From Atrichornis clamosus (lineage: Eukaryota; Chordata; Aves; Passeriformes; Menuridae), in NCBI GenBank assembly GCA_013400975.1, contig WBMZ01010169.1:29486-93485 (forward strand): DNA of 64,000 bases, written 5' to 3'. The translations under genes and the position numbers were made by a program. Position 1 is the first letter of the stretch. Each line of letters begins with the position of its first letter. Under the pieces are notes generated by a model, which did no database searches, was not told the DNA's origin, and saw nothing but the letters and a program-made list of their open reading frames with translations. Shown here piece after piece: positions 36,801 through 50,558 of the stretch.

Positions 36801-39800
36801 AAACATACTGAGATACTCTATTTGCTGGATTAAAAAGGTGATGCTTCAATAAGAAAAAAACTATGAAAGCTATCCCAGCAAAACAAGAAAGTCAGACAGC
36901 ATCTGGAATAAGCACATAGGAAGAGTACTTGCCCAAGTGTGAACAGGAACCTACATAAAACTGATGAAGAAAAGAAATTCGAAACCTTTGAAACAGCTAC
37001 AGTCAGCTTGAAATCAACTGGACTGCTATTTTAGTAATAATACTCCTGAATAAATTGTTACTGTTCCAACAAGCAAAGCAATCAGGCTTTCTTTTCTCTG
37101 CTGAAATCATGTATTCTGATTCCTTTTTATCTGCCTATCACAATGCTCTCCTTTGAGCCACAATAATTCATCCTTTAGGACTGAATTCTCCCAATAAAAT
37201 TTCAATTCATAAACAGATCCTTTGGCGTCAGAACACATTGCCTGAGAGTTTTTCATTCAAGATGAATATTTAAGACAATTGTATATAGAAACCATACTAA
37301 CAGTTGCCCAAGGTCTGCAAAGCCTTTTCTCCTCAGTAACTAAAGTCTTAGAAATAACATTTTAACTTGTTCATCTGCACCTCCCTCGAGGGAGATATTT
37401 ATAGTTAAATATAGAAAAGAAATTTGTCTTACAGCTCTCTTACAATAACAAGCATTATTTGTACAAATAAACTGCAAAGATCATGCTGTCTCGTGATGTG
37501 CTCACAATATTTTAACAAAGCTCTCTAACAACAAAAAAAAGTCTTTCCTTTGCTCATGCTAATCTTGGCACAGCAAGCAAGTTGTAAAAATCTTTCATTT
37601 TGACCCCAGAAATTCTCTCTTAGACTTGGAGAAAGGACAGAAAAACAAAAAGGGGACGAGACATTTATAGTTTTTTCTGGTGATTTTTATTTCATGTTCT
37701 GAAAAATGAATTGGTAGAAAGTCAAAGAAATACACCTGTGGACAAGAACAGGAATTATAATCCATGGCATAGATAGGATAAACTAGGGGTAGGTACTTGA
37801 CACAATCTTCTGATGCCAGATGTACAAAGAACGCAGGTTTAGCTGAAGTTCAGACCAGAAAGTTTTAAGCAGTCATTCTTCCAGCCTTAAAGATTTTTGG
37901 TTCACCAGTACTGTCCAGGAGAGTAGACATCTCACAGTAGGGGCTTCCTGAGAGTGTGAATAGCTATTATTTGACATGAACTCAAAATAAAAGAAGGCAG
38001 AACCTAGGTAGAATTTAGGCTCCCTAAGTTTAAAATTGCAGTTTTCAAGTCTCTGTTTATCTGCTACCTACTCTTGGAAACATCATTGTTTTCAAAGTGG
38101 GAGTTTCTCAGCAATTGTCTTGTGTCCAGCATCACTCAGGGCCTAAAAATTAGTTGTTCCCATACCAGTATCTAGTAATCATTTCCAGTCCAGTAAGTGT
38201 AAATCCATAGATATGTTACACAGGGGTAATAATTTTCTTTTAAACTACTGCTGTTGCTACCTTGTCTCCTCAGACTATATTCTAGATTTTTACAGAGAAC
38301 TCAGTAGTTAAATCACATATCAAAGGAAAGGGAGATTGAGGTTTATTTCCTAATTATCCTTGAGATTGCCTTAATTGGAATCAGAGGCTCTCCTAGCTGA
38401 CCGTCAGTTCACAGAGGGAAGGACCTGGCAAGAACGTGAGGTATTTGTTCCTGGTCTTTAATGTTGGTATTTGCTCTCATTCTTTAATCAGACTGATTAA
38501 ATTCAATACTTTGAGCTTTGTGCACAAGTTATTTAAAGATTCATTGCTTCAGAAACAGAGCACAAAGACCATGAGGACTGTTCTGCAATCCTTGCCCCAT
38601 GGGTTGTTTAACAAATGACTTTAATGTTGCTTAAAAAATAACAAGGTTTGTATGTTTGAAGACACCTCAGGTGAAAATGCATTGGCTCCAGATTTATCTG
38701 TTGCTGTATTTTTCCTCATTTGCAGCTTTCAGAGTCACCTACAGCATGGTCTCTACTTTGATACCCATTCTGGTGCATCAGACTCTCCCCAGGTACTATA
38801 GGGGGATCTGAGAGCACTCCTATTTGTTTCTCTTGAGAATTTGTCTGAAAACTCTGGGCTTCTGCAGTTCAGTCTCATTTATTTCATAGGCAAAACATTC
38901 ACTCCTCGGTGACATTGTGCATGTGTCCTGAATGTGATTAAGTAGTAGCCTAAGGATGAGCTACAGGACTTCCTCCAGATCAGAAGCAAGGCCATCACTC
39001 TATCTTTGTATTGGAACTGGTAGAATAATTCAGCAGATCGCTAGCACAGAACATCACTAAACGGCAGTCATATGAAGAATTATAACCACCAAAACCAAAA
39101 TCAAAATGTTTCAAGACTACAATGCATGTAAATTCTCTGTACTCACCAAACACTTCAAAACTTATCACATATAAGACTTTTAGACTCCTTTGTCATCACT
39201 GATAAGCAATTCTGAATCTTTTGCTCACAGATGAGATACTGCTTTGTATATCATGAGATTCCTGAGGAGTTTTGTTTAAATAATTGAAGAAACAACACAT
39301 ATTTGGAAAATGTTGGGTTGGAGTTGTGAACAGGATAATTCAGACTTAGTTACTGTTTCAAGATTCATGCAGGGACCCATCTTTCTAAAGAAATTTGGTA
39401 AAATTTAAGGTTTGATTTCACTATGATGCCTTTAACCAATCTGTTTCCAAGCTTGAGACACGTTGGCTGTGATAATAAGCATGCAGTCATCATCTCCCAG
39501 TATTGCAAACACCTGGTGAGCCACACACAGCTTTGGACAGGAATTTTCAGCTTAGGAGAAAAAACAATGAAACGCAGGAAAAAGTTCATAGTTATTAAAA
39601 AAAAAAACAAAACAAAAAACAGAAAAGAAATTAAAGTTTATGGCATGTTGGATGTTATCTTGGAACAAAATTCATACACCCCCATAAGAAAGATGTGGGG
39701 CACACCAGGAGTAATGATCAGTGTGGCACTTCAAACAGATCAGTGTGATCATTTAAGGAGTTCAGGATGCAGAAAACAGCTGTGTATTAGAGTGTTATTT

Positions 39801-41789
39801 CAGTACATCTTCAACAGGAAGACCTACATACAGTACATCCTTTTGTTCAGGGCAAAATTCTTCTCGGGCTCTTGTCCTTTAAATGTTGATTATCTTATTG
39901 ACTCAGGTCTATCTACCCTTTCAGAAATAAGCTCAGCAAGCTGGCAGACCTTGTTAGTCCAGAAGATCCATTAGCTTAAAGAAATTCTAACAATTACTTT
40001 ACATTTATTTTGTGAGTTTAGGGTAGATTTGTGTGGTTTCCCAAGAACGGAGTGGACAAAAAGCTCAGGGAATTTGTAATGGGTTGGCTGTGAAAACCAA
40101 GGGTGCTCTTTAAATTGCTTTGCAGCTGCAGTCCCCATTTCATTTCAGCCTTTGCTGATTTTTTTTTTTTTTTTACAGCACAGCAAGAGGTTTACAGCTT
40201 ACTGACAAAGACAGAGAAAGAATGGAAAAGAGAAAGGTGTCAGTGGTATCCCTGGGGCTCTGATAATCATGAAAGGACTTCCCATTTTACTGGTTCTACT
40301 TTGGATTATTGGATTGAATCCACCTTTTATATGTCAAATTATTACAGTAGAGTTTAAACTGTCATGTGAGAGAACTCATTACTGATCTGCTTGTGTGAGA
40401 GGCAAGAATTTCAGTGCTGTTTCAGGGGAATAAAATGGGTTAAAGCTCAGCAGGCCCTGGAAGTGGCTCTCTTTCATGGGGGCAGGATGCTGGCATTGTG
40501 ATAGGCAAAGAGATTCCCAACTCTGTGAAACTCAGGCAACCACCCAGGACCCACAAGAGGTGCACCACAGGAGGGTATTGCTGATCCAGCACACATGGGG
40601 TGTGGGGGCCTGCAGGCAGTGAGACCAGCAGAGCTCTATGACCCCTCTCACTGCCCAGGGATGCTGGATGTACAAGTCAGGGGAGTCATCACCTTCCTGA
40701 GGCAGCAGATCACAGCATCTCACAGCTCCAGCTGATCTCACAGCTCTTGCATATTGCAGGAGCAGCATTTTCCACACGGCTTCTGCATTCACTTTAAATA
40801 AAATCCTCTTTCCCCAGAAGTAGTGAGCACATCTTAGGAAAATAGGACAAAACCTGAGGACACAGCACACCTCTGTTCTCTCACTTCGAGGATTATTCTT
40901 ACAGCTATGTACAAACAGGCAAACTGTAAGTGCAGATAAGAGAGTAATTTAACTGCCTTAGCTCAGTGATTAGATTGCAAACAGAAGTCAGACGTCCTGA
41001 CCTCCTGATTCTGCTTTAAAGCTACCACCATACATATAAACTGATCAGACAGACTTGAAAATACAAGTCATGTGGGTGACATCTTACTGTGGAAGCAGAA
41101 GGTATCAAATAGGAGCAAAGACAAATTATTCTATTGCAATACTAAAAGAAGTTGGAATAAATAATGAATTATAAATGTGATTTCCTGTCTGCAAAATAAA
41201 GGACCCAATCCAATAAAAGCCAAATGGCAGGATTGTCAGTAATCTGGACAGGGACTCTAACTCTTCATAAAGATGGCAAGTTGCACATTTATGTGTGCAG
41301 AGATCACCTGATGCACAGGTGCAAAGGGCTGCATTCCCTGGCAAGAAGTTTTACAGGTCTACTACTCATGTCACAAAGAATTGGCTCCTTACAGTTGCTT
41401 TAAGTCTGGCTGCCACTGGTTGCATTTCATGATGCTTTGTTCTCACACTAGAAGAGGCAGCAAACAGTCTATTACTTTCTGTGCCACTCATGGGTCGCAG
41501 ATCTCTGCCAAGCTGTCCTGGCACTCTCCATCTGTTAATTATTCTCACTTCTCACAACTTTTTCCAATAGCAACATCTCCTTTAGAAGATGTGGAGTATC
41601 AGCTGCAAAAAAACCCACAGGTTTGTACGGCAGCAAGACCATGGGAGTTTTTCAAATGGATTTATATTTCCTTCTAATGATTCCCAGTGTTTGATCTGTT
41701 TTTAGACTGCTACTAAGATTATGTTTTCATTTATCTATCATAACACCAGGGGTTTTCTCTGCAGCAGTAATGACCACCTCAGAGCCTAT
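33806..41789. other. Long unique AT-rich stretch, no gene called
   Basis: It contains an A-rich purine tract (35055-35100), an (A)n(C)n tract near 36282-36306, the longest ORF of the window (39423-39974, 183 codons, plus), and a 16-T tract with acag at 40159-40178 that mimics an acceptor. Bases 40440-40800 are more GC-balanced than their surroundings but match no family I know. No coding or RNA gene can be supported. Confidence 0.45.
35055..35100. repeat. A-rich low-complexity purine tract
   Basis: Runs of A broken by gg and gag form a nearly pure purine stretch. No retrocopy could be identified upstream on either strand. Confidence 0.9.
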
Positions 41790-42180
41790 CATTTTATGCA
41801 ATTATAAGATCAGGTTTTCCCCGTGTACTTTGCTTTACATTTATCTATGCTGAATTTCATTTGACATTTTTTGTCCAGTCATCCAGACACATCCAACTTT
41901 TTCCTGTCAAAAATAGAAGTACCACACTCCATCTAACTACTTGGCTTGCTTTTCATCCTCCATCAATTTCTTTCTCATGTAAATTTTTGTAGAATTCATA
42001 CATCTCCAGTAACTCTTTATGTCTTGCTGAAGCAACAGCTTTTCACCAAAAATATTGCATCCAGCTTTCCTTGGCAATAATTTACAGTCTTCACTTGCTT
42101 TGTAGTTCAGTGACTTTATGCCTTTTCAAAGTTTTGCATATAAATTAAACTGAGAAGGACATAGACACAGCTGGTTTAAC
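41790..42180 (-). repeat. Ancient, decayed CR1-like LINE (probable)
   Basis: 'gctttacatttatctatgct' followed by 'gaatttcatttgacatttt' and 'gtccagtcatccag', then much further 'ttgcatataaattaaactgag', follows the order of an old amniote CR1 ORF2 segment (tttacatttatctat...gaatttcatctgccat...). It is heavily mutated and lies on the minus strand. It is of the same antiquity as the 7.7-8.6 kb element. Confidence 0.55.
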
Positions 42181-43809
42181 TCAATGTAGTTTCAAGTAGA
42201 GTTTCTAATTTTATTCCCTTATTTTCCGTTATTTGCGTGGTTGACTGCACTGTATATAGAACTACTGGTGGGATGTGTGAAATGGCAATGCTCAAGATGA
42301 TCAAAGTCTTAAAATTTGTAACTATTTTAGCTTTCCCTTCTTCATCATCTCCACTTTTATTTTATCCACAATATCTTTGGCACTCCTGTGTTGAGATGAC
42401 AGGATTCACAACTGACAGACTTCTGGGATACGTGACTAAATCAGTGAATCCATAGTAGGATCCTTTCTGAAATATTAAATTGGAACTTCTGGAGAAGAAG
42501 AACTGGAATTGCAAATATAAAACCCAAACATTGCAGAATGCATGGCACATTGTTTACCTTACGGTCAATACTGGAGTAACTACTGGATAAGACATATGAT
42601 TATCACACCATGTGGTGCTAGAATTCTGTACAACAAAATAAACTGTTCTTGTTCCTATCTAATGACCCAGAACAAGAGAGCCCCAGTAAGCAATATTACA
42701 TGAGCACTGAACCAACAGCTTATTTTGAACACACAAGAACATCTGCCAAACAGTGATATTGCAGAAAAATGTTGTTTAACTAAACATTTTAAGATAATTT
42801 AAAGTAATTAATGATCCAGTTGTTAATATATCCTATTTGTCAGTGATTTTATTAACTTGCAGAAAATATAATTACTTTGGAAGTCCTAGCTGCCAATTTA
42901 TTATACACCTCACATTTTATTATAACCTATTAAAAAAAAAGATGGTAAATGCTTTGAAATGCTGACTTCCATTGTAACTTCAGCTTTTTGCAGTTTACTC
43001 AGGTGAAAATTTCCAAGACATCAGGTGAGTCAGTTAGATGGAAGTGGGGAAAATCATCACTTACTGGAATAAAGAGGCTTCTTGTGATGATGTATTTAGG
43101 TGAGCTGCACTAAAGACCAGGTATATTGTAAGGGTCGAGGAGTTTTAAAGAAAATTGGAACAGGCAAAGTGAACTGCGAAAAAGACAATGAAGGTCAAAA
43201 CTAGAGAGAATGATCCAAAGCATGCACTCACAAAAATTTTAACAGAAATATTGATTGGTCTGAATGAAGCAGTGATGGAAATATCTGAAAGCACCAAAGA
43301 ACTCAATGTAGAACAAAGGTCAAAATAAAAGCATTTGTTAATAACCAAGGACATGGCTAACAGCAACAGACTAGTCAAAACTCAGGCATAACTCTTGCTA
43401 TTCTCACCAAGATTTGCAGGTCTTTGATAAAACCACTGCACATATGATTTTTCAGCAGAAAATCTGCAAGCTAACAACAGGCAGGTGACAATAAGGTGAC
43501 ACTACGGTGTGTGTGCTAGTCTCCTTCCTCTTTTCCCTGCAGGAAGACTGAGTAAAGCTGTGAGGAGGTCCAAAATGAAGAAATACTGGCAAAACTTTGC
43601 TGTGTTTTAGGCAGTGCGAAGAAAAAAGGGTTTTGAGGAAAATAATCATATTATGGTTTATAAAAAGAGGAAAATACAGTTTATCACTGCCAGAAAACAG
43701 CAGTGTGACATGATGGAGACTCAACTGCTGGTGCATATTTTCCCTCTCATACACAAGGGACCCTGGACAGACCATTTGGACACATGCCCTTGTGTTTGGT
43801 GGTGGTGAC
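42181..43809. other. Unique AT-rich sequence, no gene seen
   Basis: A 31-base interval between a good acceptor (gctttttgcag) and a good donor (acatcag|gtgagtcag) near 42992-43024 could be a micro-exon, but is probably chance. Nothing else is recognised. Confidence 0.45.
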
Positions 43810-43865
43810 TCACGGAATCACAGAATAGTTTGGGTTGGACAGAACCCTCAAAGGCGTCTGAGGGT
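43810..43865 (-). repeat. CR1 LINE 3' scrap
   Basis: 'cacggaatcacagaatagtt' then 'tgggttggacagaaccctc' is the reverse complement of the CR1 terminus. Only about 55 bp inserted or survive. Confidence 0.85.
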
Positions 43866-46800
43866 GAGTGAAATCTATGTGGGAATGACCGTGAATGTCT
43901 GTCTCTGTTTTGAAAAAAATATCTACTTTCTCTTTTACAAGGTCTCATAATGAGTTAATTTCCTGTTTTTCTCAGATAAATCAGGCCTGTGTGTTTTGAT
44001 CACAATTATAGGCTTAAGAAATCCAAGCATTCCCTTTTTAAACAAAAAAAATTTATCCATCTAATGAGAGTTTACGCAATGTTAAGTTTTTTTAACATTT
44101 TTACCTTGCTTTATTTTTTTTTAGATTTTCCCTAGAAATAATAAGCACTAATTGTAAATTTGTATAAAAATTGCCAAAGACCTTGGCATCAATAGTGCAC
44201 ATTTACTGGTGAATATTTTATAATTATTTTTTAACAAAATTAGGAATTAATTTTTACTGATCAGTTTGAGCTCTACCCACTACTTCTCAAAAATGGACAA
44301 TTTCTTACAGAATGTTTTCATTTCTTCACACCTGAAATATACAGTAGCAAAGGTTCTCTAGGGCACATGACTGTAATCTTTCTACTAAAACCAAGAATAT
44401 GTTATTGGGAGATGGGATGTACAAATGGTGGAGAAAAGAAGCTTAGCATTAAGTAAGAAGGACAATAATAAGTATAAGGCTTAAATTTGATATTTATGCT
44501 TCAGAGTTTTAGGCAGGGGGGTTGGGATATAACAGAATGTTATTAAGATTAAACTCAAAAGACCTTGCCTCAAAAAATTGTAGTTGTTTTTTCTCTGGAT
44601 GAATGAGAATGCAGTCCACTACTAGTTAGCATGGCAATAATATAAAATGCCAAATTAATCCTAAGTATAAAAGTGCATTGAAAATGCTGAGGTAAAAATG
44701 CTGCTCATGCTACACACATGTACATATGGGCATTATTCACAATAATGCCTGGATTTTACAGACTATGTGAAAACTACAGTGTTCATTCATTTTGTTACCA
44801 GGAACTGTGGACCAATTAAAAGCTACACAAACTCCTAGACAGTTCTGTATTCTGCATTGCACAGAATTACTACTAAATTCAGCATCTAAGAGGGAGACAG
44901 GTCAACACAGACAGGAAAAGCAGATTGGTCACTAACAAAATTGGTGTCTGCAGACTTTGAAGAAGCATGTAAGTGACTGCTGCACCTTTGCTAACAGCAT
45001 GTGACCCCAAGTGACAAAGACAACAAAGTATTTATAGACAGATACAAATACAGACACCGATACACGTATATAGATGTACAGACACAGAGAGATAGAGCAT
45101 TACTTGAAAACAGCTTGTCCAGACACTTGGACAACTAATTGGAAGAGAATAATCCAGGTAAAAGGCAAACCTGAAAGAATGACAAATAAGGGCACATTAC
45201 CTCTCCTGAGACCTGCTTCTCCCTGCAGACCTTGCAATTGCAAACAGAGTAACTTTCAGAAGTGTTAGGGCCACCTGGAACAACTGACTGGTGAAGCCCC
45301 TGTGTTACATCTGTGCAGACCTTTTCTGAGATCCATGACTGTATTGAATACACAGAACAATCAGTTCTGCAATTCTGAAACTGTCTGAAGTCACCCGATT
45401 TCAGGTGTGACTCCGAAGGATCCAGATGCTTCTTACAGAAATTTGATGGAATTGCATCAGATTTGGCTCCTTTGATAAAATAGGTTCCTTCAACACCATA
45501 CAGCAGTCTCTACCCATTTCAACTCTTCCTCAACTCCGCATGTCACATTCGATTTACTTATTTTTGTGCTAGAAAAATGCCACTTTGGTGAGCTCTACAA
45601 CAACCAACTGACATTTTAGATACTTTGCACTGGAAAAACCCACCATGTAAAATAGTAAATATGACATAGAGCTGGGAAAAAGCACATAAAAGTAGAAAAT
45701 ACATTGTAGAGTCACAGGGCTTTCTATGGGATATAGAAGAGACTAAAGGCCACGTGATATAGAGCAGGCACATAGCCCGTTCTGAATCATCTCTTCCAGA
45801 AAAGGAGAAAGGAAAAACAGCACCAGGAAAAAAGAATTAAAAAACTGATTGTTTGACGTAACTAGGCAGGTAAAGCAGTTAATCACTACTCCGGAAGTCT
45901 TTTTATTAGGCTTCCTCCCCTATCCCTCTCCCTCTCTCATTCCTCTGCTGCACAGCCTAGCGTGTTACTTTTGAGAATGCCAAAATAGGATCAATAGTTC
46001 CCTTCTCACATGAGCTGGGCAGAGACAGAAATGGTTGCTGTGTACGGTCTATGCCATGAGATCTCCCCATCTTCTGCCTGTTTTGCCTTTGACAAGTCTT
46101 TGTGCATTTCCAAAAGTTTTTGTACATACAAGTACATACATGGCACCTCCCAGAATATTAAGAATGGAGGCTCTCTGTCCTTGCATATGCTGCATTTCAG
46201 AAGCAGGTGGCAGATAACGTGTCTCCCATGCTTAGCACCGTTCTGCTACGTGCTGCGGGAAGAAGCTGATTGTTCAGGGATTACCAAGATACAACTGGAA
46301 GTAGAGGACTTTGTCTCTTTGTCAGCTGGCTTTCTGGAGGAGAAGGCTCTTGGTCTTCAACAAGAGAAGACCTGAAGAGCTGGTTCTGTCATAGAACAAG
46401 TGGTGGGAGCTAAACACATAGGGCATACTCAGAGTAGAAGACCAGGAGACTGTGCTGCCCCTATTGAGTAACGACTTCATTGTCCCAGGGCCATTTAAAT
46501 CCCTCCTGAACTTCCATTTCTGAGAGAAACTCGGCTGTTGAGTGCTCATCTTGGAGCGAGACAGTTCTGCACGAGAACATGCACCCCCATGCCCTTCAGC
46601 AGCATGCCAGAACAGCAGAACAGCCATTATCAAACAAAACAGAGCATACGTTTTCAAATAACCACCCATCTGTTTATCTTATGCATTTACCCACCCTGCC
46701 TGCACCTAGGGTTGATGTCAACTTGGAAATAACAGACCTCAGCAAGGAACATCTGAAGGCAAGTACAGACAACACAAAGACACAAAATAACAATGACAAA

Positions 46801-47859
46801 GAGGATAGTGTGATATTTTGCCTCCACCAGCAGATGGAGTAGAGGGCAGCTTGTAGAACTTCTGTGCAAGTACAATTGTTATACTTCTCTTACCATTTCC
46901 AAGATCATCTCTGATGATTTAATCTTTCCTTTTATTGTTTTCTTTACATATTTTCTTTATGAATACACACATAGAATTATATAAGACAATGGTGAAGCTC
47001 TGTTTTAGATGTAACTTCAGTTGCATCTTGCATCTTTTTTTGTTCTGATACTTTGAAAATTCACAAGAGTTTTCACCAATGTTAGCTTGATATTTCTCAA
47101 AAAACATTCATCCTCTTTTCCTGAACACCAGCCTGCATATCAACAGAGCAGAACTTACAGCAAATATTAAACAGCTGTTTCTTCCATCTGCAGAATCATA
47201 TGTTGCACCTTTAGACCTTCTGTATGTTTCATTGTTCCCAAAGAACACAGTCAACTTCTGTGGCATTGGCAATAAATGGGCTTGTAACAGACGTGTCAGC
47301 TAATACTGTGACAGTCCATAAAAAAGCACTTTTCTCTATGCAGTACACATGTGCAGCAAACTTACATAAAACATCCATGAACTTATACAGCAAAACCTCA
47401 ACTTAAACTCTCTAGGATCCCCAACCCTAATTTGTGGATCATCTTCAAGAAATCCATGCCACAGTGTCTATATCTGGGTCAGGCATCTGGAACTACAGTG
47501 GAAAACATTCCTGGTTTCTCTCACACCTGCTCATTTCGGATTTATAAATAGGTGATCTCATGGAAACAAGCAGAGTTGAAAATAGTGAAAGATGGGAAAC
47601 GTCTTCATGTTGTTCATATCTCACCAAAAAATCAAACTGCATTGCTCACTTTTTCTCTTTATTTAGTTCTTCATGAATAAGTTCCATACTGCTGCAGCTC
47701 ACTAAAAGAAACCATTAAACACTATTTTGGGAAAAAATCTTCTTTTGTAATTTTCCAATTATTTTTTTGTGCACACCCTGCAAAGAAAACTAGAGTGGGC
47801 AAAGCTCATTTAGTAATCTTACTCTGGCTTCAATCTCATTTTAATTCCTTAGCATGGGC
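43866..47859. other. Unique AT-rich sequence, no gene called
   Basis: ORFs 46010-46375 (121 codons, plus) and 46322-46669 (115 codons, minus) overlap and neither has family motifs. A CTCF-core-like word CCAGCAGATGG lies at 46827-46837 on the plus strand. Confidence 0.45.
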
Positions 47860-48180
47860 TCTTTTTTTTGGCATAATATTCAAGCCTGTGAATTTAAATT
47901 TGATCGATGCATAATTGTATTCTTTCATAGATCCTACAGCTGTCATCATTTTTTCCAGCTAATGAAGCATTCTCATTGTCACCCACCAATGAAACAAAAT
48001 GCAGCGCAGCTACCTGGCTGATGAGAGTATATTAACAATATTTGAATGTGCAACACGACTTCAATTATTACTTAGAGCTATGTTATAATAGTTAATGCAT
48101 ACAATAAACTATTGGAATTCCTGTTCTTTTTGTATTCCTATTGTTGTTTCTATGGCAAATTGATTCTGTCCCAAAGAAAA
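47860..48180. promoter_or_regulatory. Possible conserved non-coding element (enhancer-like)
   Basis: About 300 AT-rich but non-simple bases with clustered factor-like words: ATGCATAATTG (47907-47917, POU-like), ctgtcatca (47940-47948, reverse of a MEIS/PREP-like TGACAG), ccagctaatgaagc (homeodomain-like), ATTGTTG (48140-48146, SOX-like) and gtttctatggcaa (48146-48158, RFX half-site-like). This texture is typical of vertebrate developmental enhancers in gene deserts. No cross-species comparison could be made. Confidence 0.3.
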
Positions 48181-50558
48181 AAAGTTGTTCCGCAAAAGTA
48201 TTTTTATGAATCACAAATCATATCTAGCCTGGAATAAATGCCAAGTTTTACCACATGTATGGAAATGAATTCCTTCAATCTATTAAAAGAGCTTTAATAA
48301 AGGACTCCCAGGAGGTTGTCTGAGTAAGTCCCAGCACAACAGAAGAGCTATATATTATAGCATTTGCACGCCCTCTGAACTTACTCTGCATTAATATCTG
48401 GGGAGAAAAATGGATAGAAGAATGACCATCATCCAGTTGATCTTGTTTCCTTACTCGTAAAAATGTTACCAGTTAAATTTAAAAAATAATGCCTTGCTTA
48501 AGGTGAAAGGTTTGGGTACAGGTTTGTTTTTGTGAGATTTGTGGATGACGATTCCTAGATGACATAGCTACAATTCTGTCCCTGAATACTTATTTTACAC
48601 TGTATCCTTACACTGTTGGATAAATTAAACACAATTTATAAGTGTTCATACACGCTGACACAGATTTTTTCTCTTTCAAATGTCTGAAGGAAGAGCAAAT
48701 AATAGTTTGTAAATCAACTACCTCTGTAATTTATGGAGAAAAGCGAGGTCTCTTTCAAATGCCCTCTGATATCTTTATTAGGATGACATAAAATGTCTTC
48801 TGGGAATATTTAACACAGGTCTTACAAATTGCCCTCTTAAAAAATTCGGTTTCCCTCCATAGAAAATAAAAGGAGCTGGCAGGATGTATAACTCACAGTT
48901 GGGTGTCCAATATTGAGACTTCTGCACTCAGGGGGATGAATCCCTGCCTGAAAAGGAAGTGTTTATCAAAGGATTCAATACCAGCACGACCTGACTAGGG
49001 CCTACAGAACAAAAAGAGTTCTTTAAGTTCTGTGGATCTTTAACCCATAAAACTGTATTAATTGGGAATTTATGGAGGAGACACAATTCTGTCCCAAAAC
49101 CATATTAAGTGTTGGCAATACAGCCCAGAGATGTCTTATGAGTTAAAATAAGGAAAAAGACACAAGCATTTTAATTATATGTGATGAGTACATTAAATAT
49201 ATGCCAGAATCCTCTGTATCTTCAAATAAGTCTATTTCACACCACTCTCTCAATAAGGAAGGCAGGATTTAACCCCTATGTGCACTGGATAAAAAAATAT
49301 TATGATAATCCTTCAAGTGAATACAAAGAGGAACAAGCCCAGAGGAAATCTTTGGATCTGTATTGGGGTCTTAACTGTATGGTTTCCAGCATCCTAGCAA
49401 AAACTGTTTTAAAACTACATACTTGCACAGGATAACACTGGAGGAAAGCTCACAGAAGAACACGCTCGTCTAGTTCACGATATAAAGCTCCTAAACTTTG
49501 GGATTTTTGACCCTGACACAGTGCAGAATTATAAAAGAGATGAAGAAAGTTATTTTATAGGCGCCAATATACACACACATATATTTCTTAGCTACCCTTA
49601 AATTGCTGAGGGCCACTCATACCCAGAAAGTTGCTGTTAAATGGTTTGGGGCAGAATCCTTCAAAAACTTAATCCAGCTCGGGGACCTGTGCCTGGTTCT
49701 GTTTCCTCACATCAATGCAGGTGGCTCTGCATTAACAGGGGCTCTTTTGGTCTTCACCAGCTGCTAATCCTGTGCATTTGGCAACTCGAGAGGAGCCATG
49801 GAGGGCAGCAGAAGGCTGTTCGACCAGCCCAGAGACCTGGATGCTTCCTCACCCCTGACTGAACTGAAGTGAGCTGGGGTTTGTCTGTTTGTTAATTCAG
49901 CTGTGCTTTATCGTTGCCCCTGGCTGGTAAATCACGTAGTTCTCAGTGTCACAGAACTAAAGCTATGACACCTTCCCACACCAGGTTTTTTAGCAGCTTA
50001 TCTCTAAACGTGTGTGAGTATGAGCTATGTTTTCACACTTATTTGGATAGCACCTGGCACCGTCAGTCACATTCTAATAGTAATATTTACTTGGAATGGA
50101 GAATATCTAGTTACATCTGAGAGGCAGAAAGATCCTCCCAGAGGACTGAATCCATATTGCTCTTCCCATTTTATTCTACATAATTCTTTTCTAGGCATTG
50201 TACCTTATGTTTTTCTTAGAGCCAGCTAAAAACTTCTTTTCCAGTGAGTGATGTAATTTTGCTGTTAACAGATATGTTGTTATGAAGAAACAATAATATG
50301 ATTTCAGATCCCATTAAATTGAAAATATATGTCTAGTGTATGTAAGAATAAGCATTTTGGAGCTATAACCACAGAAATCCTTCATTTGTTTGAATCAAGA
50401 CCCAGTCAGTCATGTGATTACCACAACACTGGTACGAACATGGTCCTGGTGGCAATGCCTCGGTTGCTAAGCTTGAAAAACCAGCATAAATTCTTCTGGA
50501 AAGAGCTACTTCTGCATGAATCTCCTCTCTCTATGTTTTTCTGGAATACCAATAAGAT
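48181..50558. other. Unique sequence, no gene seen
   Basis: Bases 49640-49870 are more GC-rich than the surroundings and hold a 73-codon plus-strand ORF without motifs. Nothing else is recognised. Confidence 0.5.

Noticed and set aside
42992..43023. 31-base micro-exon between gctttttgcag and gtgagtcag
   Set aside because: Too short to assess and decoy pairs of this quality are expected in 64 kb.
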